This document shows, piece after piece, positions 1 through 9,634 of a stretch of 57,047 bases of DNA. Source of the DNA: Aureococcus anophagefferens (Eukaryota > Sar > Pelagophyceae > Pelagomonadales > Pelagomonadaceae). The notes beneath the pieces were generated by a model. The model saw nothing but the letters and a program-made list of their open reading frames with translations, did no database searches and was not told where the DNA came from. The position numbers and the translations under genes were made by a program. Positions within the stretch are counted from its first letter, which is position 1. Each line of letters begins with the position of its first letter. The stretch is taken from contig NW_008705561.1 of NCBI RefSeq assembly GCF_000186865.1, positions 3,053,888-3,110,934 on the forward strand, read 5' to 3'.

Positions 1-113
1 AGACCCAACGAGAGCCATCGATTCGTCCAAAAATCAGCCAAAACGACTCGGATGTGACCGAGCTCTGATGTTTGGGCCCCGACGTCCCGGCTCGCCGGTT
101 GTTTCCGGCGCGG
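1..113 (+). mobile_element. Introner element, partial (edge copy)
   Basis: The sequence shares ATTCGTCCAAAAATCAGCC (21-39) and a CTGATGTTTGGG block with the complete introner at 8716-8918, in the same polarity. It lies inside the minus-strand glycosyltransferase, so relative to that gene it is antisense. The inner end, read on the minus strand, resembles the GGAAATCAACC terminal repeat of the 8716 copy. The other terminus is outside the window, so the terminal repeat and target duplication cannot be confirmed. Confidence 0.7.
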
Positions 114-121
114 CCGTGAAC

Positions 122-906
122 GCGTCGCGCCGCACGCGGCCCTTGCCGTCCCGCAGCACGTAGACGTGGACGGCGAAGGCTTCGCGGTCGAGGCGCGCGA
201 TGAGCCCCGCCGTCAGCCGCCCGACGGCGCTGTTGCAGAACCACGAGCTCAAAAAGCCGACCTTCGCGCGGCCGCCGGCGCGCGGCGCCGCGGCGCGCGG
301 CCGGTGCCAGAGGGCCGACGCGTAGACGTCGCCCCAGTGCGTGAGCACGTCCGCGACGACGTCGCCGCCGGCGCCGGCGAAGGCGAGCTTCCAGTGGGGC
401 TGGAACACGGGCACGACCGCCGCGTCCCAGGGGAACGGCGCCACGAGCGCGGACCGCCGCCGCAGCTCGCCGACGCGCGCGTCGGCGTCTGCGATAGACG
501 CGTAGCCGTCGGGCAGGTCCAGCGCGAGGTGGACCCGGTCGTCGTCGTCGGCGCCCGCGGCGACGGCGACGTCCCAGGGGCACCGCGGGTCGTCGACGCC
601 TTTTGACCGGCAGAAGGCGTTCGCCGCCGCCGCGTCGCCGCCGCCGCCGTAGAACGCCCGCGTCCCGTCGGCGAGCTCCACCTCGACGCCGCCCTCCCAG
701 GCGCCGAGCGCCGGCGCGCCGCCGCCGTCGGCGGCGACGAGGTCCGACGCGCAGGCCCCGGCGGGCTCGACGCCGTAGAAGTCGCAGAAGGCCCGCGCCG
801 CGCCGACGTCGGCGCCGCCGTCGTAGACGGCGCGGCCGCCGTCGCCGAGCCGCACCTCGACGGACGCGAGGCCGCCGCCGATTATGATGATAAGCCGCCG
901 CCCCAT
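122..906 (-). CDS. O-GlcNAc-transferase-like glycosyltransferase, 5' exon (cut by window edge)
   Basis: The visible exon encodes about 261 residues starting MGRRLIIIIGG at 906. A C-terminal stretch reading KVGFLSSWFCNSAVGRL resembles the start of the catalytic region of SPINDLY/OGT-type glycosyltransferases (family knowledge: RVGYVSSDF...H..G). Two N-terminal repeats share an 'F(Y)GG..D....AFC.-GVE/D' pattern of about 50 residues (DGGADVGAARAFCDFYGVE and GGGGDAAAANAFCRSKGVD), which I do not recognise as a named domain. The exon runs into an introner element at the left edge. The proposed 5' splice site is GT at 121-120, at the first base of a GTTCACGG target copy, leaving phase 2. The rest of the gene lies outside the window. 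The start was chosen because upstream codons are promoter-like and overlap the divergent neighbour. Function confidence is moderate. Confidence 0.55.
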
Positions 907-960
907 CGTGGGGGCAGCGTCGGGTCGTTGACGCCGATACGGTCGCCACGCATTACTTAC

Positions 961-969
961 GGGCTGCCC
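961..969. promoter_or_regulatory. GGGCTGCCC motif in divergent promoter
   Basis: A near-palindromic GGGCTGCCC lies between the minus-strand start at 906 and the plus-strand start at 1012. The same core recurs between other divergent genes at 13018-13026 and 43307-43315, at 35272-35280 beside a start codon, and in the intergenic stretch at 3733-3741. Its role as a regulatory element is inferred from position only. Confidence 0.3.
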
Positions 970-1011
970 CCCACAACCGTCCCCGCGCCGGCGCCAGCGC
1001 CGGTGGCGACG

Positions 1012-1749
1012 ATGCAGGAGGTGGGCTCGTCCGGGTTCCGGAACATCAAGCCCATGACGCGCCACGAGCGGCGCGCCCAGAAGGACAAGGTCGCCCTGGA
1101 GAAGGAGCGCCTCATGAAGCGCACGGGCCTGAGCGCGAAGCAGTACCGCGAGAACGCGCCGAAGACGGCCATGGGCCTCATCGTCCCCGACCAGAACGCC
1201 GCGGGCTTCCTCAGCGACGCGGACCGCTTCCACACGGACGTCTCCGGCGAGGAATACTTAAGACGCCGCGCGAAGTACGAGGCGCAGCAGGCGACGTACG
1301 CGTCGAAGCGCGTGCTCCGCGTCAAGCGCGAGGAGGACCGCTGGGAGCTCATCCAGGCGCGGAAGAAGGAGGAGGAGCAGTACTGGGACGAGCAGCGCGC
1401 CGCGGGCGAGAAGGCGCGCAAGAACCACTCCTCCGTGCCCTACGACGCCATCACGCTCCGCTACAACGACGGCCTCGACGGCGAGCGGCTCCGCTTCCAC
1501 GACGACAAGGTGCGCTACCGCGCCGCCGTGCGGTCGCGCAACCTCCAGCGCTGCGGCGACACGCGCACGGGCTACAACATCATCAACGGCAACGACCAGG
1601 CCCAGCTCGCGGTCCCGCCCGCGCCGCAGCCCGGCGACGAGCTCGCGACCCACATCTCCGCCATGCAGCGCGCCGCCGAGGCCGAGCGCGACGCCGAGTA
1701 CAAGGTCCAGACCACGGCCGTCGACAGCGACGACTACTACCACAAGTAG
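1012..1749 (+). CDS. Conserved hydrophilic protein of unknown function
   Basis: A 245-residue protein beginning MQEVGSSGFRNIKPMTRHER at the first ATG of the frame; the frame is open upstream only through non-ATG codons. It is highly charged, with a predicted long helix/coiled coil (EEYLRRRAKYEAQQ to about KKEEEQYWDEQR, residues ~80-145). A following segment reads SVPYDAITLRYNDG then TGYNIINGND. This last pattern looks like a conserved motif in algal and ciliate proteins, but I cannot name the family. There is no signal peptide or membrane segment. It is divergent from the glycosyltransferase at 906 with a 105-bp shared promoter. Codon use (GC-rich third positions) supports a real gene. Function unknown. 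Confidence 0.7.
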   Translation: MQEVGSSGFRNIKPMTRHERRAQKDKVALEKERLMKRTGLSAKQYRENAPKTAMGLIVPDQNAAGFLSDADRFHTDVSGEEYLRRRAKYEAQQATYASKRVLRVKREEDRWELIQARKKEEEQYWDEQRAAGEKARKNHSSVPYDAITLRYNDGLDGERLRFHDDKVRYRAAVRSRNLQRCGDTRTGYNIINGNDQAQLAVPPAPQPGDELATHISAMQRAAEAERDAEYKVQTTAVDSDDYYHK

Positions 1750-1918
1750 CGCGGCGCGCCGCTGCCCCGGCGCCGCGCGGCGGCCTTAATGGCCCGCCTC
1801 GAGGCGACTTTGGAGTAGACGACGGGGCTGTTTCTCCCGCCGGGCGGGTGTTACTGGGCCCCCGGGAACGGGGCCCCCGGATTCCGGGTCGGGTCCTTCG
1901 GATCTCTTTCGGCCGCGG

Positions 1919-3097
1919 TCACCGGCGCGTGACGACGAGGGAGCCCCGGTTGCCGCGCGTGACCCGGAGGTCGGCGTCGGCGTAGAGGACGTCGACGTAG
2001 CCGACGACGGGCCGCGCGACCGTGTAGCGCTGGACGCCGCGCGGCTCCGGCGGCTCGAGGTCGATGCCCAAAGCGACGGACGCGAACCAGAGCCCGAGCC
2101 GCGAGCCCACGGACCGCCGCGGGAGGTGCGCGGCGCCGAAGAGGGCGCTCCAGGCCTCGGCGTCGCCGTCGTCGACGGGGTAGAGGTCGCCGCCGACGAA
2201 CCAGACGTCGAGGCGGTGCGCCGCGTCGGGCGCGGCGTCGTGGGCCGGCGCGCAGAAGCCCCGCGTCACCAGCGCCCCGCGGAGGCCCGCCCCCCGCGCG
2301 TCGGCGACGGCGAAGCGCGTCTCGACGTCGTAGGACCGCACGTCCTTGGGGTCCACGGGGAGCTTCCGGTCGCGGATGCGGCGGCTCACGAGCGCGTCGG
2401 GCAGCGGCGGCGGATTTTTCAGCTTGCGGACGACGTTGCGGCACTCCTCGACCTCCACCACAACGTCCGCGGGCGCGAAGAGGCCGAAGGACATGCGGCC
2501 GAGCGCGTAGCGACACGCGCCGGCGTCGGTCTTCCCGACCTCGCCGGGGAATCGGGGCCGCGTCGCCGCGGTCCAGCGGCCCGTCGCGAGGCGCGCCACG
2601 AGCGCCTCGTCGCCGGAGGCCGGGTGCCACTCGCGCGCGAGGTCCGCCGCGGCGACGACGACGCGCCGGTCCCGGGGCTCGCCCTCGGCCGCGTCGAGCA
2701 CCTCTAAAAGCCGCCGCTTCGCGAGGTCGACGGGCAGGCGGCTCAGGGCGTCGTCGAGCTTGGCGCCGTGGCGCCGCAGGGGGCGGCAGCTCTCGAGGGC
2801 CGAAACGCCGCCGCCGCCGCGGCCGAGGCAGCCGACGCCGCAGTCGCCCCCGCGCCGCAACTCGGGCGACGACTCGTCGAGCTCGAACGAGTCGCTCAGG
2901 GACATGGGCGCGCTCCCGCCGCTCGAGCTCCCGGAGTGGCTCGAGCTGTGCTCGGGGATGGTCTCGAGGCCCTCGACGTCCAGCGCCGCCGACGCGTCCA
3001 GCGCCCGCAGGTGCTCCTCCAAGTCCCAGGCCGACGCGACGCGCTCCTCGGCGCTCGACCCGGGGCCCGCGAGCTGGTTTTTGGAGGGGGCGAACAT
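1919..3097 (-). CDS. PAP/fibrillin-like protein
   Basis: A 392-residue protein. The C-terminus YADADLRVTRGNRGSLVV matches the signature that ends plastid lipid-associated (PAP/fibrillin) domains, where a 'YLDEDLRI-RG--GSLFVL' strand is typical. Upstream, VETRFAVADARGAGLRGALVTRG and RPVVGYVDVLY fit the preceding beta strands of that fold. The N-terminal ~130 residues are Ser/Gly/Glu-rich and look disordered. There is no clear heterokont plastid signal peptide at MFAPSKNQLAG, which is odd if it acts in the plastid; an upstream exon is possible. Fibrillins bind lipids at thylakoids and plastoglobules (family knowledge). Only the C-terminal motif is persuasive, so the call is moderate. Confidence 0.5.
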   Translation of the reverse strand: MFAPSKNQLAGPGSSAEERVASAWDLEEHLRALDASAALDVEGLETIPEHSSSHSGSSSGGSAPMSLSDSFELDESSPELRRGGDCGVGCLGRGGGGVSALESCRPLRRHGAKLDDALSRLPVDLAKRRLLEVLDAAEGEPRDRRVVVAAADLAREWHPASGDEALVARLATGRWTAATRPRFPGEVGKTDAGACRYALGRMSFGLFAPADVVVEVEECRNVVRKLKNPPPLPDALVSRRIRDRKLPVDPKDVRSYDVETRFAVADARGAGLRGALVTRGFCAPAHDAAPDAAHRLDVWFVGGDLYPVDDGDAEAWSALFGAAHLPRRSVGSRLGLWFASVALGIDLEPPEPRGVQRYTVARPVVGYVDVLYADADLRVTRGNRGSLVVTRR

Positions 3098-4132
3098 GGG
3101 TGCTTCTGGTGAGTGTTAATGGCCCGGGGATGGTGCTTCCGGGCTATGCGGCAAGGTGTTCAACAACTTCTTGCACACCATTGGCCGGTTCTTGGAGGAA
3201 AGCTATCTCTCTCTCTTCAACTCTCTCTCTCCATCCCAGGTCGACGATCACAGCTCGATCACCTCGATCACAGCTTCGGCTGCCATGAGGGCCGAAGCAT
3301 GGAGAAGCTCTCTTTACACTTGGGTGGCGCGGCTCGATCAACTGGCGCCATGTCAAGGGCGGGTGCGCCTGAAGCGCGAGCTCGAGTTGCGTCCAGAGAT
3401 GTGCGTGGTGACATGGCGCCGGTTGATCGGGCTGCGTGGCGCGGTCGCGAAGTCGGGCATTTTCGGATGCTCTCGAGGGCCGCGGCGCGACGCGATCCGG
3501 GCACGGGGCAGCGTGCTGGCTGGCGCGGAGCCTCGGGGTACATGTCTGGTGCCCTCGGGCTGCTCAGTCACTGGTTTGACTCGGGCGACGTGCGATGCGC
3601 GCGCGCGGCCGCGCGGGTGCGCGCGACGCGGTTTTAGCCCGAACGTGTCGGACCGACCCCTCGGCTCCTCTGGGCCAGCCCTCGTGGCAGGGCGCTCGCG
3701 GGGCGATGGCGGACGATCCCTGCTGCTGCGCGGGGCTGCCCGGACCGCTCACGGTCCGGGGGAGGGGCGTCGAGTCGGTCAAATCCGTCGCCCGAACCAC
3801 TCTCGTTCGCAGCGAGTCGCAATCCAAATGATGCCGCTCCTTCGCCGATGGCAGCCCCCATGTGTGCGCTACGCGCAGTCCCAGGGATCTTGCACGCGGG
3901 GGCGCGCGCGCGGTGGTAGGCGCGCTCGACTAAATTTAATGCGTCCATGCCGTCTCCGCCCGAAATCAGCGGAACCAAATACATACAGCGAGCCGCCTAA
4001 ATGCTCAATAAACCAATGTTTGACCCCCGCAAGTATCCCCCAACGTTGCGCACATCGCAGTGGTGCTTCGGCCCTCCTTCGGCTGCCCAACGTCCCGCCC
4101 CCATCCAGCACCGACGAAGGGCGCTGCCCGTC
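3098..4132. other. Intergenic region without a convincing gene
   Basis: About 1 kb between two divergent genes. Open frames exist in several phases but their amino-acid composition is Arg/Ala/Pro-rich shadow sequence without recognisable domains. GC content falls in patches (3160-3260 and 3800-4060). It holds a 25-bp inverted repeat (3331-3433) and a GGGCTGCCC motif (3733-3741). It may include 5' untranslated sequence and regulatory DNA for either flanking gene. Confidence 0.6.
3331..3433. repeat. Inverted repeat, 25-bp arms
   Basis: The arm at 3331-3355 (contains GATCAACTGGCGCCATGTCA) is the reverse complement of 3409-3433 at 22 of 25 positions, separated by 53 bp. It could be a hairpin in RNA, a small non-autonomous transposon remnant or a duplicated regulatory site. 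No target duplication is evident. Confidence 0.6.
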
Positions 4133-5580
4133 ATGGGCCCCCGGCGGGCCCAGCAGGGCGCGGCGACGCGGGCCGGCAACGTGCTGGCGCCGACGCCGAG
4201 CGCCGAGCGGCCGACGACGGCGGACCTCTACTCCATGCCGTCGGCGCCGCCGGTCGCCGTGCCCCGCGTTGCCTGCCCGACCTGGAGCAGCCAGTACGAG
4301 TCGTCCGTCGAGACCTTCGAGAAGACGTCGGCGAAGAAGCGGGCGGCGCCGCGCGGCGGCCGGGCGGCCGGCCGCCGCGGCGGCCGCGGCCGCGGCCGCG
4401 GGCCCGCGGCGCCGCCGCCGCCGCGCGCGGCGGCGGCGCCGCCGCGGGGCCCGTCCGCGCCGTCGACGCCCGAGGCGCCGCCCGGCCGCTGGGACGCCGG
4501 CGCCATGGACGCGGAGCTCGCGCAGCTCCTCGCCGCGAGCGGCGCGCCGCCCCAGCGCCGGGAACCGCCGCCCGCCGCTGTGCCGCCGCCGCACCGGAAG
4601 CTCGAGGCGTCGAAGTCGGCGCCGCCGGGCGCCTTCCTCGCGCGCGCGTCGCACCTCTACGACCCGGGCCGCACGGCCCCGGACCTCATCGCCAAGAAGC
4701 ACGCCGCCGGCGCCATGACGGGCGACTACTGGGACAAGCTGCTCCACTCGCACCACCGGGAAGCGTTCGACAAGGTGAAGCGGTGGAAGGCGGACCGGCA
4801 GGCCGCGCGCGACCGCGAGCTCGGCGGCCAGGCCCAGCTGCTGGCGTCGGCCCAGGCCCAGCTCCAGCGCCTCGGCGGCGACGACGACGGGCTCCGGGCC
4901 GTCCTCGCGGGGCTCGTCGCCGAGGTCGAGGCGCCGAAGAACGCCGCGCCGCGGCCCCGGCCCCAGCCGCAGCCGCCGCAGCCCAAGCCGCCGCGCCGCG
5001 CCAAGCCCCAAGCGAAGCCCCCGGCGAAGCCCCCGGCAAAAATCCCCCGGCGGCCGCGGGGCGACGCGCGCGCGAACAACGACGCGGCGCCGCTCGCGCC
5101 GCCGCCGCCCGAGCCGTTCGTCGAGCGGCCGAGCGCCGTCGAGGCGCGGCCGGCCCTCGCGACGCCCGCGGGAGAGCGGCCGAGCGCCGTCGAGGCGCGG
5201 CCGGCCCTCGCGACGCCCGCGGGCGAGCCCAAGGCCGCCGCGCGGAGCCGCGCGGCGACGCCCCACGGCGACGGCGGCGGCGGCCGGCGGAAGGTCTCCG
5301 GCGCGGAGCATCGGCCTCACGACGCGCCGCCGGGCGCCCACGACGCGCTCGCGTCGCCCGCGTCGCCCGGCGGCGCGTCGCCGGAGGGCGCGCCCGCGTC
5401 CGCCTGGGACTGGGGCTCCTGGAACGACGGCGTCGACGACGACGACGCGCGGCCCGCGTCGACGCGGCCGGGCGACCAGCCCGCGCGGCCGCGCGCGCCG
5501 ACGCCGCACGGCGCGGCGCCGCCGGACGACGCGCCGGCGCCGTCCATCTCCTGGGCGTCGGGCGTCGACGGCGCGGCGCC

Positions 5581-5611
<31 letters not shown>

Positions 5612-5875
5612 ATGTGGTGGCCCGAGCCCGCGGCCCCGGCGGACGCGCCGCGCGCGGCGGCCGCCGGCGCCTTGAACGCCGCGAGCCAGCCGCCGTCCAT
5701 CTGCCCGACGCCGAGCCGGAGCGTGCGCTTCGCGGCGGACGTCGGCGGCCCGGGCGGCGGCGGCGGCGACGACGAGGACGCGGCCATGGACGACTTCGAC
5801 GCGTTCCTCGGCGCCTTCGCGGGCGAGCGCGAGCGGCAGCGGGCGGGGCTCTCCCTCCTAAAGCCGCACCCTTAG
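4133..5875 (+). CDS. Large disordered Pro/Ala/Asp-rich protein
   Basis: From the ATG at 4133 (MGPRRAQQGAATRAGN) it encodes 580 residues; the frame is open 132 bp further upstream, but that part looks non-coding. Nearly all of it is low complexity. It has a GRGRG/Arg-rich patch (~residues 75-95), Pro/Lys-rich spacers, an Asp run of about ten (5581-5610) and an acidic C-terminus. The one ordered-looking stretch is 'MTGDYWDKLLHSHHREAFDK' to 'QAQLLASAQAQLQRLGG' (~190-250), probably helical. It contains a perfect 17-residue tandem duplication (see repeat). The stop codon interlocks with the stop of the convergent neighbour at 5872-5875. No family recognised; a nuclear or cytoskeletal scaffold is possible, but this is a guess. 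Confidence 0.6.
5123..5224 (+). repeat. 51-bp in-frame tandem duplication
   Basis: Two adjacent 51-bp copies (5123-5173 and 5174-5224) differ by only one base and encode ERPSAVEARPALATPAG twice within the disordered protein. The near-identity suggests a recent duplication. Confidence 0.9.
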
Positions 5876-7557
5876 CGCAGGTCCTGGACGGCGCCGTACT
5901 TGGCGAGCGTCGCGACGATCTCGAAGCCCCCGTCCGGGAACGTCGTCCGAGCGACGACGGAGACCGGGTTCGCCGCGTCCGGCCTCTCGAGCACAAAGGC
6001 CGCGGAGCCGCCCCGGCCCTCGGCGCGCCCCAGGACGAAGCCCGCGGCCGCCGCGGCCTCGAGCGGCGCGCCGAGGCCCGCCGCGTCGAGGACGACGGCG
6101 ACGTCCGCGATTTCGACGCCCGCGGCCGCGCAGGGCCGTTCGACGTTCGGCGCCGCGGCGGCGGCGGCGGCGGCGCCGGGCCCCGCGACGACGACGTCGA
6201 CGGCGGCGCCGCAGGGCTCGAGGGACGGCGCGCCGACGACGCCGACGACGTCCCAGGGGTGGACCGCCGCGGCGACCGCGGCCGCGGCGACGCCGCGGCG
6301 CCGCGCGGGCCGGCCCGTCGCGTCGACCACCGTCGGCCGCGGCGGCAGGTGCCAGAGCCGCCCCCGCGACACCCAGCCGCCGTCGAGGGGCGCCGCGTCG
6401 CGGCCCTTGGTCCCGGGGTAGTGCAGCCCCGGGAAATCGTGGTGGTTCGTCGCGAGGGCCCCGCCGCCCGGCGCGTTCGCGTAGACGAAGGGCGCCCGCC
6501 GCCCCGTGTCGAAGAGGAAGCGGTCGACGTAGGCCGTCCAGAGGCCCCGGCGGAAGTCCCCCGCCACCCAGGCGTTGGTGAAGGACCAGCCGGGCACCGC
6601 GACGCGCGCAAACGCGTCGCCGGCCGGGCCCAGCGCGTCGTACCAGCGCCGGAACTCGAGCCAAAAGTCGCCGCGGACCGCGTGCGCGTAGGGCCCGAGC
6701 ACGGGCGACATGAAAGGCTGCCCGGCGTTCAGCGCGTCCGACTCGCGGAGGTAGACCGCCGGGCTGAGCCAGTTCCGCTGGAAGACGACGCCCTCGGCCG
6801 CCGGGTACGCGGCCGCCGCGGCGCCGAGGAAGCGGGCCCAGCGCGCGTCGACGGTGACGTCGTCCTCGAAGAAGGCGCCCCAGGCGCAGGGCGACGGCGG
6901 CACCCAGGCCTCGAGGCGGTTCGCCGTCGCGCCGACGTTCGCGTCGCGCTCCCGCACCGCGTAGGGGCCGTGGGGCCACTCGAACGTCCGCGCGGCGGCG
7001 CCCGCCGCTTCGCCGCGGCCCCGGGGGCCGTCGACGTGCACCGTGAGCGGCACGGTCGCGCCGTCGTAGGCCGCGGCCGCGAGCGACCGCAGGAGCCGCA
7101 GGAGCGCCGCGGGCCGGTCGAGCGCGACGACGTGCACGGACAAATTTCCCCGCGCGCCGTCGCAGGGGCGCGGGTCGCGCGCGGGGCGCGTCTCCAACGG
7201 CCCCGCCGCGAAGAAGGGCAGCGACGCCGCCGTGAGGTTCGCGTAGCCGGCCGCGCCCGGCGCGCCGAGCACGAGCGCCGCGGCGTGCCAGCCCGGCGCC
7301 GCCGCGGCCACGCGGGCCGTCGCGGCGCACGCCGCCGCGGACGCCTCGCAGACGACGCGCCCCGGCGCGCCGTCGACCTGGAGCAGGACGTCGCGCCGCC
7401 CGCGGTGGTGTATCGTGAAGGCGAGGGTCGCGGTCTCGCCGGCGTCGACGGGCGCCGCGGCGACGTAGTCGACGACGGGCACGCCGCGGGGCACGAGCGA
7501 CGACCAGTTGTCGTCATCGGCGGCGGCGAGCGCCAGCAAGGCGGCGGCGCGGCGCAT
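5872..7557 (-). CDS. Secreted/Golgi GT-A-fold glycosyltransferase
   Basis: A 561-residue protein with an N-terminal hydrophobic signal (MRRAAALLALAAA). A GT-A-like core starts near residue 138 with NLSVHVVALDRPAALLRLLR, the usual nucleotide-sugar-binding beta-alpha unit. It continues through LTVHVDGPRG and GAFFEDDVTVD, where EDD at 231-233 fits the metal/donor-binding acidic motif of GT2/GNT-I-like enzymes (family knowledge). The N-terminal ~130 residues look like a beta-sandwich, and the C-terminal ~140 residues are less conserved. The protein probably acts in the ER/Golgi on secreted glycans; substrate unknown. The start region is tandemly duplicated upstream (7533-7650). Its stop overlaps the neighbour's stop. 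Confidence 0.65.
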   Translation of the reverse strand: MRRAAALLALAAADDDNWSSLVPRGVPVVDYVAAAPVDAGETATLAFTIHHRGRRDVLLQVDGAPGRVVCEASAAACAATARVAAAAPGWHAAALVLGAPGAAGYANLTAASLPFFAAGPLETRPARDPRPCDGARGNLSVHVVALDRPAALLRLLRSLAAAAYDGATVPLTVHVDGPRGRGEAAGAAARTFEWPHGPYAVRERDANVGATANRLEAWVPPSPCAWGAFFEDDVTVDARWARFLGAAAAAYPAAEGVVFQRNWLSPAVYLRESDALNAGQPFMSPVLGPYAHAVRGDFWLEFRRWYDALGPAGDAFARVAVPGWSFTNAWVAGDFRRGLWTAYVDRFLFDTGRRAPFVYANAPGGGALATNHHDFPGLHYPGTKGRDAAPLDGGWVSRGRLWHLPPRPTVVDATGRPARRRGVAAAAVAAAVHPWDVVGVVGAPSLEPCGAAVDVVVAGPGAAAAAAAAPNVERPCAAAGVEIADVAVVLDAAGLGAPLEAAAAAGFVLGRAEGRGGSAAFVLERPDAANPVSVVARTTFPDGGFEIVATLAKYGAVQDLR

Positions 7558-7650
7558 GGCGCCATCATCTGCCCATATGGGGCTGCATCAGAAGCGCTAG
7601 CAGAGCGGCGGCTTGGCGCATGGCGCCATCATCCGCCCATGGGGCTGCAT
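7533..7650 (-). repeat. Tandem duplication of gene start and signal-peptide region, 64-bp period
   Basis: The block around 7537-7588 recurs at 7598-7650 with a few changes. Both contain GCGCATGGCGCCATCATC and GGGGCTGCAT. On the minus strand the duplication includes the start codon: the real gene begins at 7557, and a second ATG at 7621 would read MRQAAALLALL before a stop, a near copy of MRRAAALLAL. The upstream copy could be a short upstream ORF or a decayed start. Confidence 0.8.
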
Positions 7651-7785
7651 AGTTGCATCAGGGCTTGAAGGTCAAGAAGTTCGCTGCAGCTGCGAACGTC
7701 CAAACTCAAACGCTGGGGGCAGCTTAAACGCCTCGCGCCGCGCCGGGTCGGCGGCCCCGGGGTCGGTGCCCCCCGCCGGTTCGTC

Positions 7786-9634
7786 ATGGGCGCCGGCGCG
7801 TCGAGCGACGGCGGCGAGCTCGAGCAGCTCGTGGCCTGCACCTACCTGCTGGGCCAGGCCCTGGCGTCCATGTCCTTTCCCGACATGTACCGCATCCAGG
7901 ACTTCCACGCCGAGGACGCGCCGGCGCTGCGGTCGGCGCGGGGCCTCGCCGCGGACCGGGAGAACGCGGCGCGCGAGGCGGCGCAGCCCTTCGACTACGG
8001 CAGCCGCTTCAACGTCATGGTCTCCGGCGAGCGGATAGTGTTGGACGACGTCGCGCGCGAGAACCCGGACGGCTGGACGCCGCTCCACGCCTGCTGCCAC
8101 AGCCACGCGACGACGACGGCGGCGTTGGCCATCGTCGAGGAGCTCGTGCGCAACCGGGCGAGCCTCGAGGCGCGCACGCGGCGGGGGCCCGGCGCGTACA
8201 ACGCCGGGTGGACCCCTCTGCACATGGCCGCGGCCTACGGCGTCGAGCCCGTCGTCGCGGCGTTGTTGGACGCCGGCGCCGACGCGCGCTGCCGCAATTC
8301 GTTGAGCTGGACGCCCCTCCACGAGGCCTGCCACCGGGGCTTCGAGCCCATCGTCCGCCGGCTGTTGGCGGCGCCGGGCGCCGCGGCGGACCTGGGCCAC
8401 GTGCCCGACGGCGACGCCGCGCGGCGCTTTCCGTTCGCGCGGCCGCCGCCCCAGTCCTGCCTCGGCGAGGCCGCGCGCTGCGGCTTCAAGGACATCGCGG
8501 TGTTGCTATTGGAAGCGGGCGCGCCGAAGGATCTCGCGAACGGCATCGGGTGGACGCCGCTCCACGAGGCCGCGTTCTACAACCACGTCGACGTCGTGCG
8601 GTCCCTGCTCGTCTACGGCGCCGACGCGACGCTGCGCGACGCCCAGGACGCGTTGGCCTACCACGTCGCGTCGCTCGGCAGCGTCCGCGACGTGTTGGAG
8701 GAGATGGGCGGCGAGCTGTGTGGAAATCAAATCTTCAACCCGACTTCAATGTGCGCGTAATCGACCGATTTGGACCAGACTCTTTCGCCGTGCTTCGAGA
8801 ACTCGACGAGAGCAACCGATTCGTCCAAAAATCAGCCGAATCGACGTCGATTTGATTGAGATAGAGAGTTCTGAAGTTTGGTCAGGACCCCCCAAACCAG
8901 TGGTTGATTTCCACACAGGCGGCGAGGGCGCGGCCGCGCCGCGCGCGGACCGCGACCGCATCGCCTTCGTCTTCGGCGATGCGGAGGACCCGGCGAGCCG
9001 CGTCGGCGTCGCCGGCGACGCGCCGCTGCTCGCCGAGGGCAAGGACGACGACGCGCCGTCGGGCGCGGCCGCGTCCGCCGTCGACTTCGCGCGGCGCCGC
9101 GAGGCCGAGGACGAGACGGAGACGGCGCCGGCCTTCCTCCACCGGGGCGAGAAGCTCGGCGAGCTGCCCGCCCTGTCGCCGACGAAGCGATCCGGCGCGG
9201 CCGCGGACGCGCGGCGCCTGTCGGAGGCCGCGTCGTCCGCGGACCGGCGGCGCCTGTCGCCCGGCGCGGCGCCCGCGCCGGCGCCCGACGCGTCCACGCC
9301 GGCCCGCGGCGGGCTGGCCGCCGCGCCGCCCGGCGCGCCGGAGGAGTTCCTCTGCGCGATCTCGCGGCGCGTGCTCAAGGAGCCGCTGGCGTCGCCGTAC
9401 GGCCACGTCTTCGAGGCCAAGGTCATCCGCGCGTGGTTCGCGAAGAACGGCTCCATCTGCCCGCTCACGGGCCAGCCCCTCGTCGAGTCCGAGCTCAAGA
9501 TCCACGACGCGCTCAAGACGAAGATCACGAACTGGGAGGTCACGAGGACGCTCGCGTCCGTCTCCGCCGCGTCGCCCGAGCCGCCGGCGAAGGAGACGGC
9601 CCACCAGCACGACGACGACCTCTACGACTTCTGA
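7786..9634 (+). CDS. Ankyrin-repeat U-box E3 ubiquitin ligase (two exons)
   Basis: Exons 7786-8707 and 8919-9634 join to 545 residues. The N-terminus MGAGASS is a good N-myristoylation signal (Gly2, Ser6). Ankyrin repeats occupy ~95-295, with canonical GWTPLHAC, GWTPLHMAAAYG, SWTPLHEACHRG and GWTPLHEAAFYN. A Ser/Ala-rich linker follows. A U-box occupies about 449-515 (PEEFLCAISRRVLKEPLASP...GSICPLTGQPL). U-boxes recruit E2 enzymes without zinc (family knowledge), so the protein is probably a membrane-tethered ligase with ankyrin-bound substrates. The intron is an introner. Reading GC at 8708 and AG at 8917-8918 removes the element plus one target copy and restores MGGEGAAAP in frame. Confidence 0.85.
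8716..8918 (+). mobile_element. Introner element with perfect 15-bp terminal inverted repeats
   Basis: The left terminus CTGTGTGGAAATCAA (8716-8730) is the exact reverse complement of the right terminus (8904-8918). Direct 8-bp duplications GCGGCGAG flank it at 8708-8715 and 8919-8926. The AG that ends the element is the 3' splice site; the duplicated target contributes GC as the 5' splice site. The 203-bp body shares TTCAAC..GACTTCAA and CGTCCAAAAATCAGCC blocks with the other introners but is diverged. It carries no coding sequence, so mobilisation would need a transposase supplied in trans. Confidence 0.9.

Noticed and set aside
3156..4718. 520-codon frame in the intergenic kilobase
   Set aside because: The N-terminal part has no coherent composition and the C-terminal part is an Arg/Ser shadow of the neighbouring gene.
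4060..7668. Very long plus-strand open frame (about 1200 codons)
   Set aside because: Arg/Ala/Gly-only composition; it overlaps two real genes in other frames and results from the scarcity of stop codons in GC-rich DNA.
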